The notes under the pieces: generated by a model | Databases searched by the model: none | Told to the model about the DNA's origin: nothing | Seen by the model: only the letters and a program-made list of their open reading frames with translations | Assembly: GCF_013204845.1 (NCBI RefSeq) | Contig: NZ_JABMKY010000023.1 | Coordinates: forward strand, 62,001 to 126,000 | Length of the DNA stretch: 64,000 nucleotides | Direction: 5' to 3' | From: Paenibacillus qinlingensis | GTDB lineage: Bacteria > Bacillota > Bacilli > Paenibacillales > NBRC-103111 | Part shown: piece after piece, positions 1 to 9,065 of the stretch | Layout: every line of letters begins with the position of its first letter | Position numbering within the stretch: position 1 is the stretch's first letter | Translations under genes and position numbers: made by a program

Positions 1-2292
1 TATACGCGTCCTGCATCGAATTGGTCACAGGGACTGCCTATCGGAAATGGACGATTGGGGGCTATGATCTGTGGCGGCGTGAAGCATGAAACATGGAGCC
101 TTACAGAAGTGACGTATTGGTCAGGGAAAGCAGAACCGATTCTTGGTCACTCCAACCGTAGAGCAGATTTGGATCAAATGAGAGAGCATTTTTTTGGAGG
201 CGATTATAGACGGGGTGATGAGCTGGCGAAGCAGTCGCTGCAACCCGAAAAAGGGAACTTCGGTACGAACTTATCGATGTGTGATGTTCAACTAACGTTT
301 GACGATCATGGTGATCAGTTGGTTCGAGAGCTGGATCTTCAGAGTGCTTGCACGCGGACAGCGTACATCTCCGAAGGGCATAGACGAACAAGAGAGGTTT
401 ATGCGTCGCATCCGGATGGCGTCGTCGCCTCACGATTAACTAGCGATCAGTCTGGCAGTATTTCACTTACGCTGCGTATTCTCGGAAGAACAGATAGGTT
501 CGCTGCAACTTTAAGCGGTAACGATACGTTAGTTTTTGAAGGGCAAGCGGTAGAAAGCATGCATAGCAATGGAGAGTGCGGTGTACGCTGCCAAGGTGTA
601 CTGAAAGTTATTGCCAACGGCGGTAGTGTGTCCGCAGTCGGTGATCAAATTCGGATCAATAACGCAGACGACGTGGTGATCTATTTGGCAGCAAACACCG
701 ATTACGGTAGTAGCGATGACGAGTGGATCTCTAAGTCAGCACGTCAAGTTGAAGATGCAATAGCCAAAGGCTATGAGCGACTGAGAGAAGACCACGTGGC
801 GGATTATCAGAGTTTGTATGACAGAGTACACCTAGATCTAGGTGTAACGGATCACTCGCATCTACCCACAGACGAAAGAATACAGCTCTTTCTGAAGGGG
901 CAGGATGATGATCCGCACTTATTTGCCTTATTTTATCAATATGGTCGCTATCTGACGATTGCCGGAGCAAGGGCGGATTCTCCGCTGCCACTCAATTTGC
1001 AAGGAATTTGGAATGACGGCGAAGCCAATCGGATGCAATGGAGCTGCGACTATCATCTGGATATCAACACCCAAATGAATTATTTCCCGACGGAAGTGAG
1101 CAATTTGGCGGAATGTCATCTACCCTTAATGCGATTCATTGAGCAGTTAGCGGGGAGTGGAAGAGCGGCAGCGCAGCATTTCTATGGCTGTGAGGGATGG
1201 GTTGCCCACGTATTTACCAACGCTTGGGGATTCGCGTCACCGGGGTGGGAAACGTCATGGGGGCTGAACGTAACGGGTGGCTTGTGGATTGCCACGCATC
1301 TTCGTGAGCACTATGAATTCGGGCTCGATCAGGCGTTTCTGGCAGAGACGGCGTATCCTGTACTGAAAGAAGCTGCTGCCTTTTTCCTCGACTATATGAC
1401 GGTTCATCCGAAGTATGGCTGGTTGGTGACTGGCCCGTCGAATTCACCGGAGAACAGTTTCTATGTAAATGATCCGCAGCGAAGCGAATATCAGTTGTCC
1501 ATGGGATCTACGCTGGACCAGGTGCTGGTACGCGATTTGTTCGTATTTTGCCTAGAAGCGTCAGAGCATTTGCAAGTGGATGTAGAGCTGCAACGGAAGC
1601 TGAAACAAGCCATCGGTATGTTGCCGCCATTGATGATTGGACGAAGAGGACAATTGCAGGAGTGGCTGGAGGATTATGAAGAGGCGCAGCCAGACCATCG
1701 CCATTTTGCTCATCTATTCAGCTTATACCCCGGTAATCAGGTGACACCTGAAGGGACGCCAGAACTCAGCGCTGCGGCAAGGGTAACTTTGGTGAATCGC
1801 ATGGAACGTGAAGCGTTAGAGGACGTTGAGTTTACGTTAGCCGCGTTTGCGGCGAATTTTGCCAGATTGCAAGATGGCGAGAATGCCTATAAGCATCTCA
1901 CGCATTTAATCGGTAAATTGTGTTTTGACAATTTATTGACCTTCTCGAAGGCAGGGATCGCCGGGGCTGAAACGAATATATGTGTGATCGACGGCAATTA
2001 CGGCGGAACGGCGGCTATTGCAGAAATGCTGCTGCAAAGTCACGTAGGAGGCATTCACCTGCTACCAGCACTTCCGGCCAAGTGGCACTCGGGGATGGTC
2101 ACAGGCTTGCGAGCAAAAGGGAACGCAGAGGTGGATGTGACTTGGGCGAACGGCCAATTGGTTGAGGCGGTCATAAGAGCATTTTCGCCAAGTCGTTTGC
2201 TCCTTCATTATCATGATCACAAGGTCGAGCTTGTTCTGGAGCCCAACTGTACGTACTACCTCGATGGTAGTTTGCAAATAAAATTCATCTAA
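1..2292 (+). CDS. GH95-like alpha-L-fucosidase (5' end outside window)
   Basis: The frame is open from base 1, before the first in-window start-like codon (TTG at 55). The codons from base 1 read YTRPASNWSQGLPIGNGRLG, the typical GH95 N-terminal motif, so the true start lies upstream; 763 residues are visible. GH95 enzymes hydrolyse alpha-1,2-fucosyl (some alpha-galactosyl) bonds. Visible family motifs are DINTQMNYFPTEVSNL (about codons 355-372), WETSWGLNVTGG, VIDGNYGGTAAIAEMLLQ and the C-terminal HLLPALPAKW...GLRAKGNAEVDVTW block. No signal peptide can be judged because the N-terminus is missing. A terminator follows at 2307. The gene sits beside an AraC regulator, an oligosaccharide importer and an esterase, which fits breakdown of a fucosylated or galactosylated glycan. 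The family call is strong; the substrate is inferred. Confidence 0.87.
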   Translation, partial: YTRPASNWSQGLPIGNGRLGAMICGGVKHETWSLTEVTYWSGKAEPILGHSNRRADLDQMREHFFGGDYRRGDELAKQSLQPEKGNFGTNLSMCDVQLTFDDHGDQLVRELDLQSACTRTAYISEGHRRTREVYASHPDGVVASRLTSDQSGSISLTLRILGRTDRFAATLSGNDTLVFEGQAVESMHSNGECGVRCQGVLKVIANGGSVSAVGDQIRINNADDVVIYLAANTDYGSSDDEWISKSARQVEDAIAKGYERLREDHVADYQSLYDRVHLDLGVTDHSHLPTDERIQLFLKGQDDDPHLFALFYQYGRYLTIAGARADSPLPLNLQGIWNDGEANRMQWSCDYHLDINTQMNYFPTEVSNLAECHLPLMRFIEQLAGSGRAAAQHFYGCEGWVAHVFTNAWGFASPGWETSWGLNVTGGLWIATHLREHYEFGLDQAFLAETAYPVLKEAAAFFLDYMTVHPKYGWLVTGPSNSPENSFYVNDPQRSEYQLSMGSTLDQVLVRDLFVFCLEASEHLQVDVELQRKLKQAIGMLPPLMIGRRGQLQEWLEDYEEAQPDHRHFAHLFSLYPGNQVTPEGTPELSAAARVTLVNRMEREALEDVEFTLAAFAANFARLQDGENAYKHLTHLIGKLCFDNLLTFSKAGIAGAETNICVIDGNYGGTAAIAEMLLQSHVGGIHLLPALPAKWHSGMVTGLRAKGNAEVDVTWANGQLVEAVIRAFSPSRLLLHYHDHKVELVLEPNCTYYLDGSLQIKFI

Positions 2293-2306
2293 ATACCAAG
2301 TAGACC

Positions 2307-2346
2307 AAGGCAGCTACAGTCGGAATAAGCGTAGTTGCCTTTCCTT
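2307..2346 (+). terminator. Rho-independent terminator after the GH95 gene
   Basis: AAGGCAGCTAC (2307-2317) pairs with GTAGTTGCCTT (2331-2341) with one G-U pair, followed by a T-rich stretch. It separates the glycosidase gene from the AraC gene. Confidence 0.75.
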
Positions 2347-2401
2347 TGTTTATCTAGAAAACGATATGGTATAATAAAATACACTTTAGATAGCGCTTAC
2401 A
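2346..2401 (+). promoter_or_regulatory. SigA-type promoter with downstream cre site
   Basis: TTGTTT (2346-2351), an 18-bp spacer and TATAAT (2370-2375) form a good SigA promoter ahead of the AraC gene. AGATAGCGCTTACA at 2388-2401 is, on the minus strand, TGTAAGCGCTATCT, which matches the CcpA cre consensus TGWAARCGYTWNCW at every position. A cre just downstream of the start point normally gives catabolite repression by roadblock, so this regulator is probably repressed by preferred sugars. Confidence 0.75.
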
Positions 2402-2423
2402 TAAATAGGGGGGGATAAGGTTC

Positions 2424-4724
2424 ATGCCGAAGTTTTCACGGTTATTCCGTAAATTTCTGATCTCCTATATTGTGATCCTGGTTATTCCGAGCATTGCCGG
2501 ATATATGTCATATCGTACGGCGATTGCGGTGACGCAATCCGTATCCATTGAGAATAACGTGACACAACTTCGGAAGAGTCAAGATATTTTGGAGCGGAGG
2601 ATGGCTGAGGTAGAAGGATTCACTAGGCAATTGGCTCTGAATCAAGAGTTGAGCGTTCTTATGAATGAGAAGGGAATGGATGAAAAGGTCAATCTGTATG
2701 GCATTTGGAAAGTCAATAATGATATTAAAGCATTTAGCCAGACGAATGATTTCTTACAGCAATTTTTTATCTATTTAAATAATTATAACGTGCTCTTAAC
2801 GCCCGCATCTTCCTATTTCCAGCCGGAACGTTATTATCAGTCTTCCCACTATAAAGATCTGCCCGCAGAAGAATGGAAACGAACGTTATTAGAGCAGACG
2901 CACAATAGGGAAATCATACCGCTGAAACCCTTTATTACGAATGGTGTGGAAACCTCTGTGATTACTTATATACAGTCGCTCCCGTTAGACAGCTTTAGTG
3001 GTACAGCACGAGCAACAGTCGTTGTTCTCATTGATGAGAAAGTTATCTCCAGTGTCTTATCGGATCTGAAGGATCAATACGGCGGGTGGTCTCACATTAG
3101 TGATGCTCAAGGACATACCATAAGCTTACTTGGCATAAATGAATCGGACGCTGCGAAGCTAGCTACAGACACTAGCTTTGATCAATCCAAAGCAAATCAG
3201 TTCTATAACGATGATTTGGTCATTACGATTCGATCCAAGACGACAGGATGGGTATATAGAGCGGGAATCCCAAGACATGTATTAATGGAAAACGCGAATA
3301 AAATCAAATATATTACGTGGTCAGTGACAAGCGCAGCACTTGTGGTGGGATTGTTGGTGGGTCTATGGCAAGCTTACCGAAATAGTTCTCCCCTGCATCG
3401 ATTGCTGAATGTGATGAAGGAGCAGTTCGGCAAAGATGCCGCAGTAGGACGCAACGAGTATGACTTTCTGCAGGGTAATATCTCGAACATGATTTCTAAT
3501 AATAAGCGTCTCGAAAATGAATTAAACCGTCAGCTCCCATTAATTCGAGATGCTTTCTTGAAAAGGCTTATCGCAGGCGAATTCCGATCACTGGAAGAGA
3601 TTGCAGCAGCTGCCGAACAGGCCAATACAGGGTTACAAGCGGATACGGGTTACACAGGTATTTTGCAAATCAAAGGGTACTCCGGTATGGATAATGTCGA
3701 CATTCTGAACGAGTTAAGTGCGGCTCGACTGATTATGAAACAGACCTTGAACGATCTAGGGTGGCTGGTGCATATGACGGATTTGGGTGCGGATCGGGTT
3801 GTGGTTATTTTTGAAGGGATTGCTTCTGGTGAAGACACGGCGACAGTGAATAAAGAGGTTGAGCGAATTCTGAATGAGCTTGCCGAGTTTTTATTTATGG
3901 AATATAAAATTACGATCATTGCAGCGTTGGGTAATCCTTTTAGTACGATGATGGAGGTCCGACATACGTATGAGCAAGCTACTCAGGCGTTAGAATATGC
4001 GCTGCACATGAATCGCAAAGGCGTATTATGGTTCTCTGATGCCAGATTGGAAAGTGACACCTATTATTATCCGCTAGATATTGAACTGCGTTTGATCAGT
4101 ACGATAAGAGCGGGGGATCTGGACGAAGCGAACAGGATTCTGGACGCGATTATAGCCCAAAACATTGAAAATCGTGAACTATCCCTCGAGATGAAGCATC
4201 AGCTTGTCGGGGAGCTGAAGGGCACATTCCTGAAATTGCTTTATCAGAAAACATTCCAGGAATCCGACATTTTCGAGCTAGTCAAACATCGCGTTGCTAA
4301 CATTCAAGCGAATGAAGAAATTGACGTAATTCGGCAAGATATCGCTGATATTATGGCATCCTTATGCGGGTTAATTGCCAACAAAAAGAACGATCATCAT
4401 AATCAAACCGTAGAGCAGGTGATGAAGTATATCGCTGAGATGTATAGTGATCCTGATCTGAATTTATACCGTGTGGCAGAAAAGGTGGAGCGCCCCGAGA
4501 AATATATTTCCAACCTGTTCAAAGAGGTAACGGGGAAGAATTTGTCGGATCATTTGGAGCAGGTAAGGATGGATCAAGCCGCCAATTTGTTAAAAAGGGA
4601 TACGTACACGGTAGATGAAATTGCTGCTCGTGTCGGATACAATAGCTCGCATTCTTTTCGCAGAGCGTTTAAGCGAGTGCTGGGTGTTTCGCCTAGTTCG
4701 TATAGGCAATCTACGACGGAATGA
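2424..4724 (+). CDS. membrane-bound AraC-family regulator with extracytoplasmic sensor
   Basis: A 766-residue one-component regulator. A transmembrane helix at about 10-30 and a second at about 296-317 (TWSVTSAALVVGLLVGLW) flank an extracytoplasmic sensor domain. A cytoplasmic linker follows, and the C-terminus (about 665-766) carries two AraC-type helix-turn-helix motifs, LYRVAEKVERPEKYISNLF and VDEIAARVGYNSSHSFRRAF, ending in GVSPSSYR. This layout is common in Paenibacillus next to LplB/YtcP/LplA importers, where it senses an external glycan fragment and activates the transport operon. The ATG at 2424 is preceded by a G-rich Shine-Dalgarno. The promoter carries a cre site and a strong terminator follows. 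It likely controls the importer at 5344-8990; the ligand is unknown. Confidence 0.85.
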   Translation: MPKFSRLFRKFLISYIVILVIPSIAGYMSYRTAIAVTQSVSIENNVTQLRKSQDILERRMAEVEGFTRQLALNQELSVLMNEKGMDEKVNLYGIWKVNNDIKAFSQTNDFLQQFFIYLNNYNVLLTPASSYFQPERYYQSSHYKDLPAEEWKRTLLEQTHNREIIPLKPFITNGVETSVITYIQSLPLDSFSGTARATVVVLIDEKVISSVLSDLKDQYGGWSHISDAQGHTISLLGINESDAAKLATDTSFDQSKANQFYNDDLVITIRSKTTGWVYRAGIPRHVLMENANKIKYITWSVTSAALVVGLLVGLWQAYRNSSPLHRLLNVMKEQFGKDAAVGRNEYDFLQGNISNMISNNKRLENELNRQLPLIRDAFLKRLIAGEFRSLEEIAAAAEQANTGLQADTGYTGILQIKGYSGMDNVDILNELSAARLIMKQTLNDLGWLVHMTDLGADRVVVIFEGIASGEDTATVNKEVERILNELAEFLFMEYKITIIAALGNPFSTMMEVRHTYEQATQALEYALHMNRKGVLWFSDARLESDTYYYPLDIELRLISTIRAGDLDEANRILDAIIAQNIENRELSLEMKHQLVGELKGTFLKLLYQKTFQESDIFELVKHRVANIQANEEIDVIRQDIADIMASLCGLIANKKNDHHNQTVEQVMKYIAEMYSDPDLNLYRVAEKVERPEKYISNLFKEVTGKNLSDHLEQVRMDQAANLLKRDTYTVDEIAARVGYNSSHSFRRAFKRVLGVSPSSYRQSTTE

Positions 4725-4730
4725 TCATAA

Positions 4731-4765
4731 AGAAGCTAAGCGCTTTGTTGCGCTTAGCTTCTTTT
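4731..4765 (+). terminator. Rho-independent terminator, perfect 13-bp stem
   Basis: AGAAGCTAAGCGC (4731-4743) pairs perfectly with GCGCTTAGCTTCT (4750-4762) across a 6-nt loop and is followed by TTT. It ends the AraC transcript. Confidence 0.9.
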
Positions 4766-4799
4766 GGCTTTGGATCGGTGGAGGTGAGGTTGCGCGGAG

Positions 4800-5050
4800 C
4801 GATCACACACTCTCCCCAACTCTCAAAAATGCAAAAATACAACCTTTTTCACTGATTTATGGTTGCTATTGGTAAATACGTGCAAATACGCAACCTTTTT
4901 AACGTTTTTCCTCAAAATCGCCTGGAATCACTCCAAATTGATGCCTTTTTGCATCAATTTTCGATAATGGAGTGGGAGCTCATTCGAAAAGTGCTCTTGT
5001 GCACTTTTGACTGGAGTAGTTTGAACGGGAGAGTTTTAGAAAAATAATAG
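4800..5050. repeat. degenerate intergenic repeat units
   Basis: This part of the 619-bp gap between 4724 and 5344 holds no credible gene. It has AT-rich, partly repeated phrases (AAATACAACCTTTTT near 4835 and AAATACGCAACCTTTTT near 4883) and short inverted repeats such as GTGCTCTTGTGCAC near 4991. They resemble the 50-bp family seen in the gaps at 10.36, 48.3 and 54.9 kb, but are more degenerate. Confidence 0.4.
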
Positions 5051-5052
5051 CG

Positions 5053-5183
5053 TTACTCCAGCCACCAAGCTACCCCAGCTACCCTAGCTACCCCAACTAT
5101 TGCAGCCATACTAGCCATGTTAGCTAGCCACCCAAGCCAAACTAGTTACTTCAGCTACTCCAGCCACACGAGCCACTCCATCC
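5053..5183. repeat. low-complexity (CCAGCTACC)-like tract
   Basis: About 130 bp are made of degenerate 8-10-nt steps such as CCAGCCACC, AAGCTACC, CCAGCTACC, CTAGCTACC and TTCAGCTACTCC. No start codon with a Shine-Dalgarno is associated with it. A similar GTAG/GGAGTAGC-rich tract, its reverse-complement flavour, lies at the other end of the importer operon near 10,230-10,290. Confidence 0.6.
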
Positions 5184-5343
5184 AACGAAGTTGGATGATC
5201 GTTAGACAGATGTACCCTCCATTTACCGCAAATTGTACGTGAAATAACGCAAGTGTACCTATCTAATATGGGCAATGATCCTCTAGAATAAGGCTCAAGA
5301 AAGCGCAATCATTTGTGAGACAGAAGATCTAGGGGGTTTTGTT

Positions 5344-6309
5344 TTGGATAAAGGACTAGTCACCAATCAGAGTTCGCTGGTCAAAAGCAGTCGACTTGGC
5401 ATCATGGAGGCAGCAACCAGAAGTTTCAAGAAACACTGGCAGCTGTATCTACTCATCATTCCACCCGCGTTGTATTTCCTTATATTTAAGTATTACCCGA
5501 TATTGAACGCGGTGCTTGCTTTTAAGGACTACAATGTCACGAAAGGCATCTGGGGAAGCCCTTGGGTCGGGTTTAAGAACTTTCAATTATTTTTTGAAAA
5601 TCCGCTGTTCTGGACACTAATGAAGAACACAATATTTATCAGTGGATACCTGTTAATTGTTGGATTCCCGATTCCTATTTTGTTGGCGTTGGCAATCAAT
5701 GAAGTGCGCAATCAGCGCTTCAAGAAGCTGGTCCAACTCGTTTCTTTTGCACCCTATTTCATATCTACTGTTGTAATGGTGTCCATTATTATGCTCTTTC
5801 TGGCGCCTCGTCTAGGCTTCGTCAATGTGGTGATGAATCATTTCGGTATGGATTCGATTAATTTTCTGGGAGAGCCCGGCATGTTTCGTTCGATCTATGT
5901 GTGGTCGGACATTTGGCAGACGGCTGGTTATTACTCGGTCATTTTCTTGGCTGCTTTAGCCGGTGTGGACCCTTCCCTGTATGAGGCGGCCAAAGTAGAT
6001 GGCGCTTCACGGATGCAGAAAATTATCCATGTTGATTTACCTGGCATTTTGCCCACCATTGTCGTCGTCCTTATCTTGAATGTAGGTAATGTGATGGCGA
6101 TTGGCTTTGAGAAAGTCTATTTATTGCAAAATCCACTGAATACGGTGAATTCCGAAATTATCGCGACCTATGTGTACAAAGTGGGGCTGCTGAATGCGAA
6201 TTACAGTTTCGCCACAGCCGTCGGGTTATTTAATTCGGTGATTAATTTAATCCTCCTCATTGTTGTGAATAGATTGGCTAGAAAATTTTCGAATCATAGT
6301 ATTTGGTAA
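5344..6309 (+). CDS. sugar ABC transporter permease, LplB type
   Basis: A 321-residue integral membrane permease with about six transmembrane segments, starting LIIPPALYFLIFKYYPI. It carries the EAA loop YEAAKVDGASRMQKIIHVDLP (about 219-239), which contacts the ATPase. TTG at 5344 is chosen because AGGGGG (5331-5336) lies 7 nt upstream; an ATG at 5404 is a weaker alternative. It works with the next permease and the lipoprotein at 7335. No ATPase gene is nearby, as is usual for these systems, which share an MsmX-type ATPase encoded elsewhere. The substrate is probably an oligosaccharide, inferred from the fucosidase and esterase next door. Confidence 0.9.
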   Translation: MDKGLVTNQSSLVKSSRLGIMEAATRSFKKHWQLYLLIIPPALYFLIFKYYPILNAVLAFKDYNVTKGIWGSPWVGFKNFQLFFENPLFWTLMKNTIFISGYLLIVGFPIPILLALAINEVRNQRFKKLVQLVSFAPYFISTVVMVSIIMLFLAPRLGFVNVVMNHFGMDSINFLGEPGMFRSIYVWSDIWQTAGYYSVIFLAALAGVDPSLYEAAKVDGASRMQKIIHVDLPGILPTIVVVLILNVGNVMAIGFEKVYLLQNPLNTVNSEIIATYVYKVGLLNANYSFATAVGLFNSVINLILLIVVNRLARKFSNHSIW

Positions 6310-6323
6310 AAAGGAGTGCAGCT

Positions 6324-7220
6324 ATGTCTACGATCAAAGCAAGGGTGAAAGATTCACTAGGAGATAGAATTTTCTTGATTGCCGTTTACGTACTTCTGAG
6401 TCTCCTACTCATTGTTGTACTATATCCGCTTATTTACGTGATCAGCAGTTCGTTTAGCAGTCCTGCGGCTGTCACTTCCGGCAGAGTATGGCTGTGGCCG
6501 GTTGAGTTATCGCTGAAAGGGTACAATACCTTGATTCATAATCAGAAAGTCGTGATTGGTTATGGGAATTCACTTTTTTATACATGTGTAGGAACCATCA
6601 TTAGTGTTGTGCTTACCATTATGATTGCGTACCCGCTTTCTCGTAAAACGTTCTTCGGCAAAAATGTGCTGATGATGCTAATCACGTTTACTCTGCTGTT
6701 CAGCGGCGGGTTAATTCCGACGTACTTGGTCGTCAAGCAGATGGGACTGATTGATACGAGATGGGCGCTGCTCATTCCGAACGCGATTTGGGTGTGGCAG
6801 GTCATCATCACGAGATCTTTCTTTCAATCCGCGATTCCAGATGAACTGTTTGATGCAAGTGAAATCGACGGCTGCAGTGACTTCAGGTTTCTGAGAAGCG
6901 TAGTCGTGCCGTTATCGAAACCGATTATCGCTGTTCTTGTCCTCATTTATGCTGTAGGCCAATGGAACGCATACTTTGATGCTTTGATTTATCTCAAATC
7001 CGCTAGTTTGTTCCCACTGCAGTTGATTTTGCGCAGTATTATCATTCTCAACAACAGCTCGAATGCAACAGATGCACTGAAACAAGTCGAAAGACAGCAG
7101 CTTGCAGAAGCGTTGAAATATTCCCTCATTGTCGTAACAACGCTGCCTGTGTTGATTATTTATCCGTTCGTCCAGCGATTCTTCGTGCAAGGCATGTTAG
7201 TGGGTTCTGTGAAAGGTTAA
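6324..7220 (+). CDS. sugar ABC transporter permease, YtcP type
   Basis: A 298-residue permease with about six membrane segments. The EAA-type loop ELFDASEIDGCSDFRF and the terminal phrase FVQRFFVQGMLVGSVKG are typical of YtcP/LplC proteins. The frame opens at a TTG at 6303 inside the upstream gene, but ATG 6324 has AAAAGGAG at 6308-6315 at the right distance and is preferred. It follows the LplB gene by 14 bp. A small hairpin (CACGG...CCGTG, 7223-7239) lies downstream, before the binding-protein gene; it could alter transcript stability so that the lipoprotein is made in excess. Confidence 0.9.
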   Translation: MSTIKARVKDSLGDRIFLIAVYVLLSLLLIVVLYPLIYVISSSFSSPAAVTSGRVWLWPVELSLKGYNTLIHNQKVVIGYGNSLFYTCVGTIISVVLTIMIAYPLSRKTFFGKNVLMMLITFTLLFSGGLIPTYLVVKQMGLIDTRWALLIPNAIWVWQVIITRSFFQSAIPDELFDASEIDGCSDFRFLRSVVVPLSKPIIAVLVLIYAVGQWNAYFDALIYLKSASLFPLQLILRSIIILNNSSNATDALKQVERQQLAEALKYSLIVVTTLPVLIIYPFVQRFFVQGMLVGSVKG

Positions 7221-7334
7221 GACACGGCCTAACACCGTGAATTCCATCGAAAGGGGTGATTCATTTCAGGTAATGCTGGTAGTGGATCTAAGATCGGGGT
7301 TATACTAAATGCATGAAAAAAGGGAGCGATACAT

Positions 7335-8990
7335 GTGAAAAAGGGTCTTGTAAGCGCACTAATGGTCATTATGACGGCTAGTTTATTTCTTGCCGCATGC
7401 TCGAAGGATGATGCAGCATCGGTGTCTCCAGCGGCAACGGGAGGTACAAAGAGTGGTCCTGTTGCAATCAGCATGTTTGCTCAACAAGATACGGCAATCG
7501 ACTTGAAAACGAACAAATTCACGAAATTCATGGAAGAAAAGTTTAATGCGAAGTTTAATTTTGAAATTATCCCGTTTGATGGTGCCAAAGAGAAGAGACA
7601 GATTTCACTGGCAAGCGGTGATTATCCGGATTCCTATATGTTGACGGCCTGGATCGACCAGTTTTCACAAGCTGATATTTTGAAATACGGGAAGCAAGGC
7701 ATTTTAGTTCCTTTAAATGATTTAATTGATCAGTATGCACCGAATATTAAAGCGGCTATGGCTAAGGACGCAACATTGAAGAGCTTTAGTACTGCGCCGG
7801 ATGGCAAGATTTATGGTTTAGGTTCGTATACGCAATGCTTCCACTGCTCGTATCCGAACAAAATGTGGATCAACACCAAATGGCTATCCAAAATGAATCT
7901 CGAGATGCCAAAAACGACAGAAGACTTCAAGAAAGTGCTGCAAGCTTTCAAGAAGGGTGATCCTAATGGGAACGGCAAAGCCGACGAAGTTCCGTTAAGT
8001 GGATCGACAGAAGATTTTGGCGTGCATATCATTCCGTTCCTCATGAATGGTTTCATTTATGATGATGACCGTAATTACCTGACGATGGCGAATGGCAAAG
8101 TCGATACAGCAGCTAATAAGCCTCAGTGGAAAGAAGGCCTCGCGTATATTAAGTCTTTGTATGACGAAGGGTTAATCGATCCAGGTGCATTTACGCAAAA
8201 TGCCGAAGCGTTCAAGAAAATTGGCGAGAACGCAGGGACGCAAATTCTCGGTGTAGGCGCAGGCATGCATCCCGCTATTTTCGTGAACATTGATAAAGGC
8301 AACAAAAACTCGGCCGATTACAATCCGGTACCTCCACTTACGGGGCCAAACGGTTCCCTAGCTACGCATGATGGTGGCGGACTGGCGCCAGGAGCGAAAT
8401 TTGTCATTACGAATAAAGCTACTAAAGAAGAGCAAATTACGTTGATTAAAATGGTTGATTATATGTTTACGTTTGAAGGTCAAACGAATGCAGCGTCAGG
8501 CATGGAAGGGATCGACTGGAGAAAGCCGAAAGAAGGCGAGGTCGCTCTGGGTAAAGGTGTAAAACCGCTCATGGCATCTATTCCAGCCGTAGAAGGAGAA
8601 GCACCTCATAATGCAGGCTGGAGCGGAATGGGCCACTTCTACCAACCAAGTGAGTATAGAGACAGCATTGTTCAAGGAACAGATGTGTATGATTCAGCAA
8701 ACTACGAACGTAGACTGTATAATGCAACACTCTTGTACCAAGGTCACGAGCCTAAGGAGATTTACCCTGCTTGGGCGGTATGGGTTGATCCTGCTCAAAC
8801 CGACGAAGCAAGTATTCTCCAAACGAATCTCAAAAATTATATCGATCAAAACGCGTTGCAATTCATTACTGGCAATAAAGATTTGACGAAGGATTGGGAT
8901 GCTTATGTAAAAGGACTGGATAATTTGAAAGTTGGACGTTATCTGGAAATTTTGCAAAAAGCGTATGACACTTCTTCCTATAAAAAATAA
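7335..8990 (+). CDS. extracellular sugar-binding lipoprotein, LplA type
   Basis: A 551-residue solute-binding protein of the large LplA/YtcQ class. The signal peptide ends in the lipobox LAAC with Cys22 as lipidation site, followed by a Ser/Ala/Thr linker. Class features include an EEKFNAKFNFE start to the first lobe, a DPNGNGKADEVPL calcium-loop-like phrase at about 212-224 and the C-terminal WDAYVKGLDNL...EILQKAYD block. GTG at 7335 is used, with AGGGAG at 7321-7326. It is third in the importer operon and should deliver oligosaccharides to the permeases at 5344 and 6324. A terminator-like hairpin follows. Confidence 0.9.
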   Translation: MKKGLVSALMVIMTASLFLAACSKDDAASVSPAATGGTKSGPVAISMFAQQDTAIDLKTNKFTKFMEEKFNAKFNFEIIPFDGAKEKRQISLASGDYPDSYMLTAWIDQFSQADILKYGKQGILVPLNDLIDQYAPNIKAAMAKDATLKSFSTAPDGKIYGLGSYTQCFHCSYPNKMWINTKWLSKMNLEMPKTTEDFKKVLQAFKKGDPNGNGKADEVPLSGSTEDFGVHIIPFLMNGFIYDDDRNYLTMANGKVDTAANKPQWKEGLAYIKSLYDEGLIDPGAFTQNAEAFKKIGENAGTQILGVGAGMHPAIFVNIDKGNKNSADYNPVPPLTGPNGSLATHDGGGLAPGAKFVITNKATKEEQITLIKMVDYMFTFEGQTNAASGMEGIDWRKPKEGEVALGKGVKPLMASIPAVEGEAPHNAGWSGMGHFYQPSEYRDSIVQGTDVYDSANYERRLYNATLLYQGHEPKEIYPAWAVWVDPAQTDEASILQTNLKNYIDQNALQFITGNKDLTKDWDAYVKGLDNLKVGRYLEILQKAYDTSSYKK

Positions 8991-8996
8991 GATAGT

Positions 8997-9045
8997 TAAA
9001 AATCGAGTGCTTTATGTTCACACATAGAGCACTTGATTTTTTTAT
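8997..9045 (+). terminator. hairpin terminator after the binding-protein gene
   Basis: AAATCGAGTGCT and AGAGCACTTGATTTTTTT form an imperfect stem with a long T tract, 10-50 nt after the stop at 8990. It probably gives partial termination before the esterase gene. Confidence 0.65.
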
Positions 9046-9065
9046 TCGTAAAGGAGACGTAGAAT

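Noticed and set aside
4859..5047. Small frame in the gap before the LplB gene
   Set aside because: Low-complexity, repeat-derived sequence with no Shine-Dalgarno.
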